Made by a program: the position numbers and the translations under genes. The notes under the pieces were generated by a model, which was given only the letters and a program-made list of their open reading frames with translations, was not told the DNA's origin and ran no database searches. Shown here piece by piece: positions 1 through 7,133 of a stretch of 19,172 nt of DNA; within the stretch, counting starts at the first letter, position 1, and each line of letters starts with the position of its first letter. Source of the stretch: Atribacteria bacterium SCGC AAA255-G05 (GTDB lineage: Bacteria > Atribacterota > Phoenicimicrobiia > Phoenicimicrobiales > Phoenicimicrobiaceae). The DNA is taken from contig ASPA01000027.1 in assembly GCA_000405605.1 (NCBI GenBank), positions 1-19,172 on the forward strand, written 5' to 3'.

Positions 1-1
1 A

Positions 2-481
2 CAAGCCTATGCCTTTGGACTTGAATATGAACAAACAAGAACAGGCTGTTCTCAATGTGTTGTATGTGCTTTAGAGAAAGTATTAGGACTCAATTATCCT
101 AACTTAGTAAAAGCTTCCTTCCCTCTATGTGGAGGAATTACAAATACTGTGGAGGGAACCTGTGGTGGACTAACCGGAGGAGCATTGGTCATTGGTTATT
201 TATATGGGAGGAATAAAGAAGAATTTGAAAAAACAATGTTTAATAGAAAATCACTATCTTTAGTAAAAAAACTTTTTAATAAATTTATTCAAGAATATAA
301 TAGTATTAGTTGTAAAGATATTCAAACTAAAATTATGGGAAGAAGTTTTAATTTGTGGGATGAAGAAGAAAAAAGGTCTTTTGAGAATGCGGGCGGACAT
401 AAAGATAAATGTCCAGTAGTTGTAGGTAAAGCTTGCGCTTGGATAGCTGAGATAATTTGGGATGAATTATTAGCAAAATAA
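2..481 (+). CDS. C_GCAxxG_C_C family redox-type protein, 5' end cut by window edge
   Basis: The reading frame is open from base 2, so the start lies outside the window and at least 159 residues remain. The visible part carries the cysteine pattern of the C_GCAxxG_C_C family: GCSQCVVCALEKVLG near the window edge, then LCGG, then GTCGGLTGGALVIGYLYGR, and a last cysteine pair in HKDKCPVVVGKACAW. These are small proteins thought to be redox-active and possibly metal-binding; their exact reaction is unknown. The gene ends with TAA and is followed within 40 bases by a broken SDR gene on the same strand, so it may have been the upstream partner of an SDR operon. Family assignment rests on the cysteine spacing; a specific function cannot be given. 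Confidence 0.8.
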   Translation, partial: QAYAFGLEYEQTRTGCSQCVVCALEKVLGLNYPNLVKASFPLCGGITNTVEGTCGGLTGGALVIGYLYGRNKEEFEKTMFNRKSLSLVKKLFNKFIQEYNSISCKDIQTKIMGRSFNLWDEEEKRSFENAGGHKDKCPVVVGKACAWIAEIIWDELLAK

Positions 482-519
482 TTTATATTTTAAATAATTA
501 TATAAGAAGGAATAGATCA

Positions 520-615
520 ATGAATTTTAAAGATAAAGTAGCTATCGTAGCAGGAGCAGCCAGCGGAATAGGTCGTGCAACAGCAATTCAATTAGCGAAA
601 AAAATGGTTATATAA
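520..615 (+). pseudogene. Truncated 5' end of an SDR dehydrogenase gene
   Basis: From an ATG at 520, 28 codons encode MNFKDKVAIVAGAASGIGRA and the following TAIQLAKK, which is nearly the same as the start of the intact SDR on the opposite strand (17762-18514). The match is then lost and a TAA closes the frame at 613-615, giving 31 residues. The AASGIG part of the cofactor-binding glycine motif is present, but the catalytic Tyr-x3-Lys region is missing, so it cannot work as a dehydrogenase. The DNA match also covers the upstream flank (from about 482, an AT-rich stretch and a GAAGGAAT ribosome site). This shows that a duplicated operon start was copied and then broken, rather than a chance small ORF. 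Confidence 0.85.
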
Positions 616-996
616 AAAGTGCATTTGCTTTATATTTTTATGTGAGGCATTAAGAGGTTTTAGCCTTTTTTGCTACTTTAATTTTTAAGGTCTTATAGAG
701 TAAATAATTTGAGTACATTAATTACTATTATTTGGTAATATCTGAAAAGTTTGGTTTTTTTTGGTTGTAATCAAAATATAAGAAATAAAAAGATTAATAG
801 TAACTACTATAAATATTAAATATATAATTATTCTAATATATTATGGTTGTAACCCAAAAAGTCCAAATTTGATATAAATTTCATCGTAGAACACCATATA
901 TAGTGCCCTTTAATATTTTTCAACTAGATATACAGTGTGCTGACAATGATTTTAGGCTTTTTGGGGAATAACCATATTATACGAGGAGAAAAAATT
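616..996. other. AT-rich gap without a recognisable gene
   Basis: No frame in this 380-base stretch looks coding. It begins where homology to the SDR gene stops and ends at the ribosome site of the uroD-like gene. The only repeat I see is GGTTGTAA followed by a similar A-rich tail, at 763-777 and again at 845-859 on the same strand. I cannot assign a promoter with confidence. It is probably scar DNA left after loss of the rest of the SDR operon copy. Confidence 0.5.
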
Positions 997-2076
997 ATGA
1001 AATATCCTTTTGGTAATAATCCGGCAAAAATAGAAAAATACAAAGGCTTCTGGAATAGAGATGAAACAGATCGTCCACTGGTAGGATTCACCTTTAGGGG
1101 ATTTTTCCCACTGGAAGAATATAAAATAACAAAAGCCTGGAGAAGAGAAACTTTATTAACTCCGGATATGATAAAGCCAGCAGAATTTATGAAAGATGAA
1201 GAGGAATTAATTAAAGAAGGTGAAGTTATTGATGATGATATAATCCGGGGAAATTCACCGATTGCTGCTGCAGTACCTTGGTTATCAGGAATGTTGGGTA
1301 GCGAGCTAGTAATATTGCCTGGTAATGTACTGGGTAAAGAGCAGGTTTTAGATTGGGATAAATTAGAAGATGTTAAGCTTGACTATAAGAGTCCCTGGTT
1401 TAAAAAATATATAGAGTATGCAAAAACTCTAGTCAAAAGAGCAAATGGTCGTTTTCCGGTAAGTCATGGTGCATTTCGCGGCCCTTCTGATTTATTAGGC
1501 CTTTTAAGGGGGACTACTCAGAGTATTATTGATCTTTATGTCGAACCGAAAAAAGTAAAAGAACTACTATGGAAACTAACTAATATTTTCATTGAAATAA
1601 CAGAAGAAATATGGAAGGAAATACCGTTATTTGAAGAAGGTTATTTTGATGGGATGTACCAACTATGGGCACCAGGTTCTATAGTTAGACTACAGGAAGA
1701 TGTTTCAGCATTATATTCTCCAAAATTATACCGTAAGTTTTTACAGCCATTAGATAGAAAAATAGCTAAACACTTTGATAATTGTTTTATCCATCTACAT
1801 TCTACATCTATGTTTTTACTTGATGCGTTTTTGGAAATTGAAGAAATTAGGTGTTTTGAGATTAATAATGATGAGGGAGGACCAGCAATTAAAGATATGA
1901 TCCCCTATTTCAAAATGGTTCAAAAAGCAGAGCGTCCATTGTTAATCCGTGGTTCTTTTAGTCAATCTGATATTAAACAATTAATGGATTTACTGGATCC
2001 TCGTGGTCTGTATTTGCTTATAGTGGTTAAAGATCTGGAAGAGGTAAATACTTTTAAACCAATAGTAGGAATGTAA
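997..2076 (+). CDS. Uroporphyrinogen decarboxylase-like (UroD/MtaA superfamily) protein
   Basis: This 359-residue protein has the size and C-terminal layout of the UroD superfamily, which contains haem-pathway decarboxylases and many methyltransferases acting on cobalamin or coenzyme thiols. The frame is open from 937, but the ATG at 997 is preceded by GAGGAG with eight bases of spacing and is the better start. The segment FIHLHSTS near residue 263 sits where MtaA-type enzymes have a His-x-Cys zinc site; here the cysteine position is histidine, so zinc-thiol chemistry is uncertain. It differs markedly in sequence from the two UroD-like genes on the other strand and belongs to another subfamily. 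Its last 29 codons recur at the right edge of the window. Substrate unknown. Confidence 0.75.
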   Translation: MKYPFGNNPAKIEKYKGFWNRDETDRPLVGFTFRGFFPLEEYKITKAWRRETLLTPDMIKPAEFMKDEEELIKEGEVIDDDIIRGNSPIAAAVPWLSGMLGSELVILPGNVLGKEQVLDWDKLEDVKLDYKSPWFKKYIEYAKTLVKRANGRFPVSHGAFRGPSDLLGLLRGTTQSIIDLYVEPKKVKELLWKLTNIFIEITEEIWKEIPLFEEGYFDGMYQLWAPGSIVRLQEDVSALYSPKLYRKFLQPLDRKIAKHFDNCFIHLHSTSMFLLDAFLEIEEIRCFEINNDEGGPAIKDMIPYFKMVQKAERPLLIRGSFSQSDIKQLMDLLDPRGLYLLIVVKDLEEVNTFKPIVGM

Positions 2077-2211
2077 TTTATCAGTAATAATTAAACCAGT
2101 TCATCTAAATTATATAGGCTTTCAGAAAACTCGCTCTTTAAAAATTAAATATTAGGAAGGAAAGATTTTACAAAGCGAATCTTATCTTTGTTACCTGTTT
2201 CGGCAGCAGTC
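1990..2211 (+). repeat. Left arm of a long inverted repeat
   Basis: Bases 1990-2192 are the exact reverse complement of 18970-19172; the inner 19 bases (to 2211) pair with 18951-18969 with three mismatches (2193, 2201, 2208). The arm covers the last 28 codons and the stop of the uroD-like gene plus 135 bases of downstream flank. Just inside it the left copy runs into an IS21-type end and the right copy into unrelated DNA. The right arm reaches the window edge, so the true repeat is probably longer. Confidence 0.95.
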
Positions 2212-2232
2212 ATGTTTATGTTACTCTAAAAC

Positions 2233-2566
2233 TGCACCACTCTATTAATTGAAAAGTACACCACTTTGAAATATGATTCCCTTATGTATGAAAGATAATG
2301 ACATAGGGGGAAAAGGAGGATGATCAAATTGATAGAGAAGCAGAAAATAATCATAACCTATTTACGGAAAGGAAAGTCGCAACGACAGATTGCCCGGGAA
2401 ATGGGTCTAAACAGAAGAACCATTGCCAAGTATGTAAAAGACTATGAAAGGAAAAAAGCCTGGCTTACAGATTCTAAAGGAAACTCAAATAAAGATGAAT
2501 TAATCGCTGATATCGTAGAGAATCCCAAATATGATACCAGTAAAAGAAAGAAGGTAAAATTAACTA
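2233..2566 (+). mobile_element. Truncated IS21-family insertion sequence (left end and start of istA)
   Basis: The stretch starts with two spaced copies of a CACCAC-containing motif (2235-2240 and 2259-2264, 24 bases apart). This resembles the repeated terminal motifs of IS21 elements. An istA-like reading frame follows at once. The element stops abruptly near 2566, where a fragment of an E2 gene begins. The right end, the rest of istA and all of istB are missing. The outer boundary is uncertain by a few bases because no target duplication can be read with the other end gone. Its position between the uroD-like flank and the E2 stub suggests it took part in the deletion of the genes that once lay between them. 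Confidence 0.75.
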
Positions 2567-2589
2567 ATGAAGATTACTCTTTCAGCTGA
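2320..2589 (+). pseudogene. istA: N-terminal fragment of IS21 transposase IstA
   Basis: The 89-codon frame begins MIKLIEKQKIIITYLRKGKS and contains a helix-turn-helix, about residues 20-45 (SQRQIAREMGLNRRTIAKYV), typical of the DNA-binding start of IstA. Intact IstA proteins are several hundred residues and have a DDE integrase core, which is absent here. The last eight or so codons (after about 2566) are read out of frame from E2 gene DNA, so the frame is a chimera made by a deletion. The start has a GGAGG-like site just upstream. A free DNA-binding fragment could still be made, but I see no reason to think it has a role. Confidence 0.85.
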
Positions 2590-2677
2590 TCATCGCTTAA
2601 TTGATGGAGTAACAGCGGCAAACTTTTTAAAACAGGTAAAATACTATTTAGAATTTCCAAAACGGATTATTATTTAA
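2567..2677 (+). pseudogene. 3' fragment of a dihydrolipoyl acyltransferase (E2) gene
   Basis: Read in frame from 2567, the sequence encodes MKITLSADHRLIDG, then TAANFLKQVKYYLEF, and ends at TAA 2675-2677. This is the C-terminus of the intact E2 on the other strand (14413-15651), including the catalytic DHRLIDG motif. Over about 114 bases the DNA differs at about 14 positions, by my hand alignment. The rest of E2, E1-beta, E1-alpha and SDR are missing on this side. The fragment lies directly before the leader and dctP, the same order as in the right-hand cluster, so it marks an old duplicated operon. It has no start of its own and is not expected to be functional. Confidence 0.9.
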
Positions 2678-2705
2678 AACTAATTTTTTCTAATAAATAT
2701 TCATT

Positions 2706-2812
2706 TTCAAACTGAGGTGAATGTTCTATATTATTGGATAGATTTAGAAAAAAGACAGAAGGAGGCGAAAAAAAATGTAAGAAAATATACTTTTTAAGTA
2801 GAGATTTTTAGG
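2706..2812 (+). promoter_or_regulatory. Conserved leader upstream of dctP (copy A) with a start-stop ATG-TAA
   Basis: This stretch aligns with 14169-14071 on the other strand, upstream of the second dctP. Shared blocks in order are TTCAAACTG, TATATTA, GATAGATTT, GACA-AAGGAGG, an A-run, ATGTAA, and AAGTAG-G-TTT. The best part is 24 of 27 identical bases around the Shine-Dalgarno and ATG-TAA (2754-2780). The ATG (2775-2777) is followed at once by TAA, so ribosomes bound here would make no peptide. The leader ends about 50 bases before the real dctP ATG, which has its own AAGGAGG. It could set a promoter, an RNA stability element or a translational control site; the sequence alone does not decide. 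Confidence 0.6.
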
Positions 2813-2861
2813 AAAATATGTGTAGTTAAAATGTTATTTTTTAATTAAGGAGGTTTTTGTA

Positions 2862-3845
2862 ATGAGAATGAAAAAAAGTGTGATATTTTTATTAATTTTA
2901 ATTGTAGTGTTTAGCGTTTCATCGATTACTTTTGCACAAACTACTTTTAAATTAGCTCACATTTATGATCCTTCCCACGCTTGGTCCAGAGGTGCCGAAA
3001 TGGCTGCCAGGTTAGTGGAAGAAAGAACTAATGGCCAGATTAAAATTGGTTTATATCCAGCCAGTCAGTTGGGGACAGAAGAGCAGATCTTAGAAGCTGC
3101 TATCTTTGGTTCGATTGATATTGTTATTGCCGGTGCCGGCCAAATTGGGAATCTATTTAAACCGATTAATGTGTTAGAAATGCCCTATACTTTTAAGAAC
3201 AATGATCATGTTCTAAAATTTGCAAAAAGTGAGATTGGACAACAGATGTTTGCCGACTTTGGAAAAGAATTTTCTTTGAAGGTACTGGCGGCTATGCCTT
3301 ATGGAACAAGACAATTGACCTCTAACAAACCTATCTATACACCGGCAGATTTGAAAGGCTTTAAACTGAGAGTTGCGGAACAGAATGTATCGCTGGCTTA
3401 TGCCCGGGCAATGGGCGCAGACCCTACTCCCATTGCTTTCCAGGAAGTTTATATGGCATTACAACAAGGGGTAGTCGATGGGCAGGAAAATCCACTCCCG
3501 ACCATTCAGGCAATGAAGTTTTATGAAGTTCAGAAATATATAAACTTGACCTCTCATGTGATTAACTGTGGTACTTTTCTTATGAATGGTGATAAATTTA
3601 ATGGTTTAAGTGAAGAGCATCAAAAAATTATGTTAGACGCTTTCTCTGAAGCTGCTGAATTTATTACTGCTGATATCAATGAGAGCGAGAAAAAATTGGG
3701 TGCTTTCTTCGAAGAACAGGGATGTACATTGGTAGAATCAGACATTGATGCATTTATTGAAGCAACTAAAGATATGCCTACTAAATTTGCCAAATGGTGG
3801 ATTCGTTACGGAGTAGATTTGCATAGTAGAATACACAATCTATAA
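2862..3845 (+). CDS. dctP: TRAP transporter substrate-binding protein (DctP family)
   Basis: The 327-residue product starts with an export signal (charged MRMKKS, hydrophobic core, cleavage probably after ITFA near residue 25) and continues as a mature solute-binding protein beginning QTTFKLAHIYDPSHAW. The conserved DctP segment LKGFKLRV contains the arginine that usually holds a substrate carboxylate, and QQGVVDGQENP is the family signature downstream. It would bind an organic acid outside the membrane and pass it to DctQ/DctM, driven by an ion gradient. The start is set by AAGGAGG at 2847-2853, eight bases before the ATG. A perfect 19-bp hairpin separates it from dctQ, a usual way to keep binding protein above permease level. 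The substrate cannot be read from sequence. Confidence 0.92.
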   Translation: MRMKKSVIFLLILIVVFSVSSITFAQTTFKLAHIYDPSHAWSRGAEMAARLVEERTNGQIKIGLYPASQLGTEEQILEAAIFGSIDIVIAGAGQIGNLFKPINVLEMPYTFKNNDHVLKFAKSEIGQQMFADFGKEFSLKVLAAMPYGTRQLTSNKPIYTPADLKGFKLRVAEQNVSLAYARAMGADPTPIAFQEVYMALQQGVVDGQENPLPTIQAMKFYEVQKYINLTSHVINCGTFLMNGDKFNGLSEEHQKIMLDAFSEAAEFITADINESEKKLGAFFEEQGCTLVESDIDAFIEATKDMPTKFAKWWIRYGVDLHSRIHNL

Positions 3846-3866
3846 TTTTATGACTGAACTGGATCT

Positions 3867-3908
3867 ATCACTATTTGGAAGCCATGTCAATGGCTTCCAA
3901 ATAGTGAT
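3867..3908 (+). other. Perfect 19-bp hairpin between dctP and dctQ
   Basis: Bases 3867-3885 are perfectly complementary to 3890-3908, with a four-base GTCA loop. No T-run follows on the + strand (the next bases are CAAGCTATAATA), so it is not a standard intrinsic terminator. Its place just after the dctP stop suggests a structure that protects the dctP part of the transcript from 3' decay or marks a processing site, lowering dctQM relative to dctP. Role is inferred; the structure itself is certain. Confidence 0.85.
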
Positions 3909-3973
3909 CAAGCTATAATAATATGATGCATCTATAGAATACATCATAAATAAATTTAACGGAGTATAAAGCC

Positions 3974-4492
3974 TTGAAAAATCTTTATGACAAGATTGAA
4001 GAATATATACCCCAGATACTATTTCTTTTTATCTTTTTACTTATGGCAGTACAGGTATTCACTCGATATATTTTAAATTTTACGCTTCCCTGGAATATTG
4101 AGCTGTGCAGATATTCTTTTGTCTGGTTAACTTTTACGGGAGCTGCTTATGTAAGGAAAGAAAAGGCCCACATAAAGATCGAAGTTTTATTTAATTATTT
4201 ATATAAAAAATGTGCTCCAAGAATCCAGAAGATTATTTGGTTATCCAAGGAATTATTGACAATTGTATATTTAATCGTCCTTATTGTTTTTGGATTTATT
4301 CTTGCCTATAATTCTCATCGTTTCCTATCACAGGCAATGCAAATATCTCAATTTTATCTTTATATATCAGTTAGTATCGGAATGATATTTTATTTAATCA
4401 GAGAAATCCAGTATGCGATTAAATATTACAAGAAAGAATATTTAAATAAAAAGAGTCTTATTAATGGTCATATTAAAAGGGGTTTGAAATAA
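3974..4492 (+). CDS. dctQ: TRAP transporter small membrane subunit (DctQ family)
   Basis: The 172-residue protein has four hydrophobic segments (roughly residues 15-35, 45-65, 92-112 and 128-148), as in DctQ. It carries the family pattern ELCRYSFVWLTFTGAAYVRK, where the conserved W and the charged end of helix two are found. DctQ packs against DctM and helps form the permease. The best start is TTG at 3974, nine bases after ACGGAG; no in-frame ATG fits a ribosome site better. The gene ends one base before dctM, so the two are made together. The basic C-terminal tail is a little longer than usual. Confidence 0.88.
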   Translation: MKNLYDKIEEYIPQILFLFIFLLMAVQVFTRYILNFTLPWNIELCRYSFVWLTFTGAAYVRKEKAHIKIEVLFNYLYKKCAPRIQKIIWLSKELLTIVYLIVLIVFGFILAYNSHRFLSQAMQISQFYLYISVSIGMIFYLIREIQYAIKYYKKEYLNKKSLINGHIKRGLK

Positions 4493-4493
4493 T

Positions 4494-5774
4494 TTGGTTG
4501 CTTTTTTAATCATAGGATTATTTTTCTGTTTGTTAATTGGTATGCCGGTTGCTTTAGCACTTGGAATTCCTTCTGTAATATATTTTATTTTTGATAAAAG
4601 TCTTCCTAATTTTACAGCAATTCAACGTATGGTTGCTGGTGCTAACACTTACCCCTTATTAGCTGTGCCTTTTTTTATTTTTGCCGGTAATTTGATGAAT
4701 ACCGGTGGGGTTACGAAGAGAATTTTTGATTTTGCTAATAACTTAGTAGGTCATATTAAAGGTGGATTAGGACATGTTAATGTTGTTGCTAGTATAATTT
4801 TTGCAGGTATGTCCGGGGCTGCTATTGCTGATGCAGGGGGGTTAGGCACTATAGAGATAAAGGCTATGCGCAGGGCGGGTTATAATGATAGCTTAACAAT
4901 AGGTATCACTGCAGCATCCTCTACGATTGGTCCCATAATTCCTCCAAGTTTACCAGTTGTTGTTTACGCTGTAGTAGCATCTTGCTCGGTTGGTCGCTTA
5001 TTTGCTGCAGGGATTATCCCTGGTTTTATGATGGGTTTAGCCCTAATGATTATGATATATTTCTTATCAGATAAATACAATACTCCGGTTGAAAAAAAGT
5101 CAAATTTTAAAATGATCATTAGTTCTTTTTTAACAGCATTTTGGTCATTATTAACTCCTGCAATTATATTAGGAGGCATATTTTTTGGTATATTTACCCC
5201 CACCGAAGCAGCGGCTATAGCTTCTGTTTATGCCGTCATCTTAGGATGTTTCATCTATCGAGATATGGGCTTTAAGCAATTATGGTATGTAGTGAAAATT
5301 TCAATGATTTCCACTGTTCAGGTGATGTTTATTGTTGTTTCTGCTACTTTATTTGCTTGGATATTAGCTAGGGAACAAGTTCCACAAGCAGTTGCTCATT
5401 ACATTCTAAGCTTGAGCCATAATTATTATTTAATCCTTTTTTTTATAAATTTAGTCTTATTAATTGTAGGCATGTTTATGGAAACCATTGCTTCTATTAA
5501 TATTTTAGTACCGGTATTAATTCCGGTAATTGCTGAATTAGGAATTGATCCCGTACAATTCGGAGTAATTATGATTTTAAATCTAATGATAGGTCTACTA
5601 ACTCCACCTTTTGGAACGGTTTTGTTTGTGTTAAGCGGGGTAGCTAAAGTTTCAGTGGAGAAAGTTGCTAAGGATACAGCAATATTCCTAATTCCTTTAT
5701 TAGGAGTTTTACTGTTAATAGTCTTATTTCCACAATTGACTTTATTTTTACCAAACTTAATCTTTGGGAAGTAA
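4494..5774 (+). CDS. dctM: TRAP transporter large permease (DctM family)
   Basis: The 426-residue product is hydrophobic along its whole length, with the many helices and two re-entrant loops expected of DctM. Family motifs are visible: FFIFAGNLMNTGGVTKRI, the glycine-rich GMSGAAIADAGGLGTIE loop, SSTIGPIIPPSLP, and near the end MILNLMIGLLTPPFGTVLF. It forms the ion-coupled elevator channel for the substrate delivered by DctP. Translation starts at TTG 4494, one base after dctQ, with AAAGGGG about eleven bases upstream inside dctQ. Length is normal. It belongs to a three-gene transporter with the preceding two genes. Confidence 0.92.
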   Translation: MVAFLIIGLFFCLLIGMPVALALGIPSVIYFIFDKSLPNFTAIQRMVAGANTYPLLAVPFFIFAGNLMNTGGVTKRIFDFANNLVGHIKGGLGHVNVVASIIFAGMSGAAIADAGGLGTIEIKAMRRAGYNDSLTIGITAASSTIGPIIPPSLPVVVYAVVASCSVGRLFAAGIIPGFMMGLALMIMIYFLSDKYNTPVEKKSNFKMIISSFLTAFWSLLTPAIILGGIFFGIFTPTEAAAIASVYAVILGCFIYRDMGFKQLWYVVKISMISTVQVMFIVVSATLFAWILAREQVPQAVAHYILSLSHNYYLILFFINLVLLIVGMFMETIASINILVPVLIPVIAELGIDPVQFGVIMILNLMIGLLTPPFGTVLFVLSGVAKVSVEKVAKDTAIFLIPLLGVLLLIVLFPQLTLFLPNLIFGK

Positions 5775-5860
5775 TTACTATCAGGTGTATTTGTTTGAGA
5801 CAATTATGTCTATTAATCTAAAGTGCAAAATAATGTACATGCATACGTTTGGATGAATAT

Positions 5861-5941
5861 AAAAATTCCATGGAAGGCATCGAACAAAAGTTGAAAGGTG
5901 GAAAAGCTACCACTGATTTGTTCGTGAGTTTTAGAATTTTT
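5861..5941 (+). other. Nested stem structure between dctM and the zinc dehydrogenase
   Basis: Three nested pairings are exact: 5861-5868 with 5934-5941 (8 bp), 5881-5888 with 5917-5924 (8 bp, CGAACAAA), and 5898-5901 with 5910-5913 (4 bp, eight-base loop). The outer stem ends in five T. It could act as a weak terminator or attenuator at the end of the transporter operon. It also overlaps a possible small ORF, so the pairing may be partly fortuitous. Confidence 0.55.
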
Positions 5942-5995
5942 AAGTATAAAGATGGGGATAAGGTTAGATTATTAAAAATTGGGAGTATAAAATGA
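5870..5995 (+). CDS. Possible small protein overlapping the next gene by ATGA
   Basis: From ATG 5870 (or TTG 5849) a short frame of 41 (or 48) codons runs to TGA 5993-5995, which overlaps the ATG of the zinc dehydrogenase (ATGA). The product begins MEGIEQKLKGGKATTDLFVS and is basic, with the look of real protein, but I do not recognise it. There is no strong ribosome site before either start and the frame coincides with a nested hairpin. It may be a real coupled small gene, the tail of a lost gene, or chance. Confidence 0.25.
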   Translation: MEGIEQKLKGGKATTDLFVSFRIFKYKDGDKVRLLKIGSIK

Positions 5996-7014
5996 AAGCT
6001 TTAGTAAAAACAACTAAAGGAGTAGGAAATGTAGAAATAAAAAATGTTCCAGAGCCTATACCTGGTCCAGGACAAGTAAAGATTTTGGTTAAAGCAGCTG
6101 GTATTTGCGGAACAGATTTACATATTTATAATGACGAATATCCTAGTATTCCCCCCGTTATTCTTGGACATGAAATAGCAGGTGAGATAGTTGAATGTGG
6201 TAAAGGGATTCGTGCTTGTGAAATAGGAAGAAGAGTTACAGCGCGGACTTTTATGGTAACTTGTGGGAGGTGTCGATACTGCAATACAGGTAAAGATAAT
6301 CTTTGTCCGGAGAGACTTTCGATAGGGAGTGGAGTAAATGGTGGATTTGCTAAATATCTTATTGTGCCTGAAAAAAATATTTTTTATCTTCCTCAGAATG
6401 TAAGCTATACTGCAGGTGCTTTAACTGAACCGCTAGCTTGTTGTGTTCACGCTGTTTTAGAAGTAGCTCATGTTTCTGTAGGGGAAAGAGTTTTAATTAT
6501 TGGGCCTGGTCCCATCGGTATACTTTGTTCACAATTAGTTAAGGCTTCAGGGGGGTATGTGGTAGTTATTGGTACAGCTTCGGATAAACAAAGGCTACAA
6601 TTAGCCAAGGATTTAGGCGCTGATGAAGTGATAACAACTCCTCAGGCTAACTCTCTAATAGAAAGAGAAAAGAATCTTGCCTTTGATGTTGTTTTTGAAT
6701 GTTCAGGGACTGAAGAGGGTTTAAACATAGGTTTAAAATTGTTACGCAAAGGGGGCAAATATACTCAGATTGGATTATCAGGAAAATTAATTAAATTTCC
6801 TATTGACCAGGCAGTTTATAAAGAAGTCAAATTTTTTGGTTCGTTCTCTCATACCTGGTCAGCCTGGGACACAGCAATAAGGCTTTTATCTAGAGGTTTG
6901 GTACAGACAGAACCTTTGGTTACTGATAAATTACCTTTAAGTCGCTGGAAGGAAGCCTTTAAGAAGTTTAAAGAAAAACGATGCGTAAAAATTATATTAA
7001 CTCCTGAAGATTAA
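5992..7014 (+). CDS. Zinc-dependent medium-chain alcohol/polyol dehydrogenase
   Basis: The 340-residue enzyme is a zinc MDR dehydrogenase that would oxidise an alcohol or polyol with NAD(P). Catalytic zinc ligands are visible in GICGTDLH (Cys39) and LGHEIAGE (His60, Glu61). The structural zinc lobe has four cysteines in CGRCRYC and NLC (91, 94, 97, 105). The cofactor site is IIGPGPIGILC (about 169-179). The sequence resembles the sorbitol/threonine/2,3-butanediol dehydrogenase group, but substrate choice cannot be settled. The start has GGGAG six bases upstream. It follows the dctPQM genes on the same strand and precedes an iron alcohol dehydrogenase, so it probably acts on the imported compound or its product. 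Confidence 0.9.
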   Translation: MKALVKTTKGVGNVEIKNVPEPIPGPGQVKILVKAAGICGTDLHIYNDEYPSIPPVILGHEIAGEIVECGKGIRACEIGRRVTARTFMVTCGRCRYCNTGKDNLCPERLSIGSGVNGGFAKYLIVPEKNIFYLPQNVSYTAGALTEPLACCVHAVLEVAHVSVGERVLIIGPGPIGILCSQLVKASGGYVVVIGTASDKQRLQLAKDLGADEVITTPQANSLIEREKNLAFDVVFECSGTEEGLNIGLKLLRKGGKYTQIGLSGKLIKFPIDQAVYKEVKFFGSFSHTWSAWDTAIRLLSRGLVQTEPLVTDKLPLSRWKEAFKKFKEKRCVKIILTPED

Positions 7015-7133
7015 GAATGATAATTAAAGGAAATTAATAACTTAATATTAATTATTAATAGATATCGATTTAAAATAAGAGAATATTTTAAAAAAAAATA
7101 AATGAAAATTTATTAAATATAAGGAGGAGAATA

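Noticed and set aside
763..859. GGTTGTAA repeat pair as a regulator site
   Set aside because: Only two imperfect copies in very AT-rich DNA, 82 bases apart, with no link to a promoter.
937..996. Longer start of the uroD-like gene at 937
   Set aside because: The extra 20 residues have no family match, and the ATG at 997 has a good GAGGAG site at proper spacing.
4964..5803. Two open frames on the - strand inside dctM (4964-5203 and 5426-5803)
   Set aside because: They lie opposite strong DctM membrane-helix coding sequence, have no ribosome site, and their products look like antisense translations rich in Asn, Lys and Pro.
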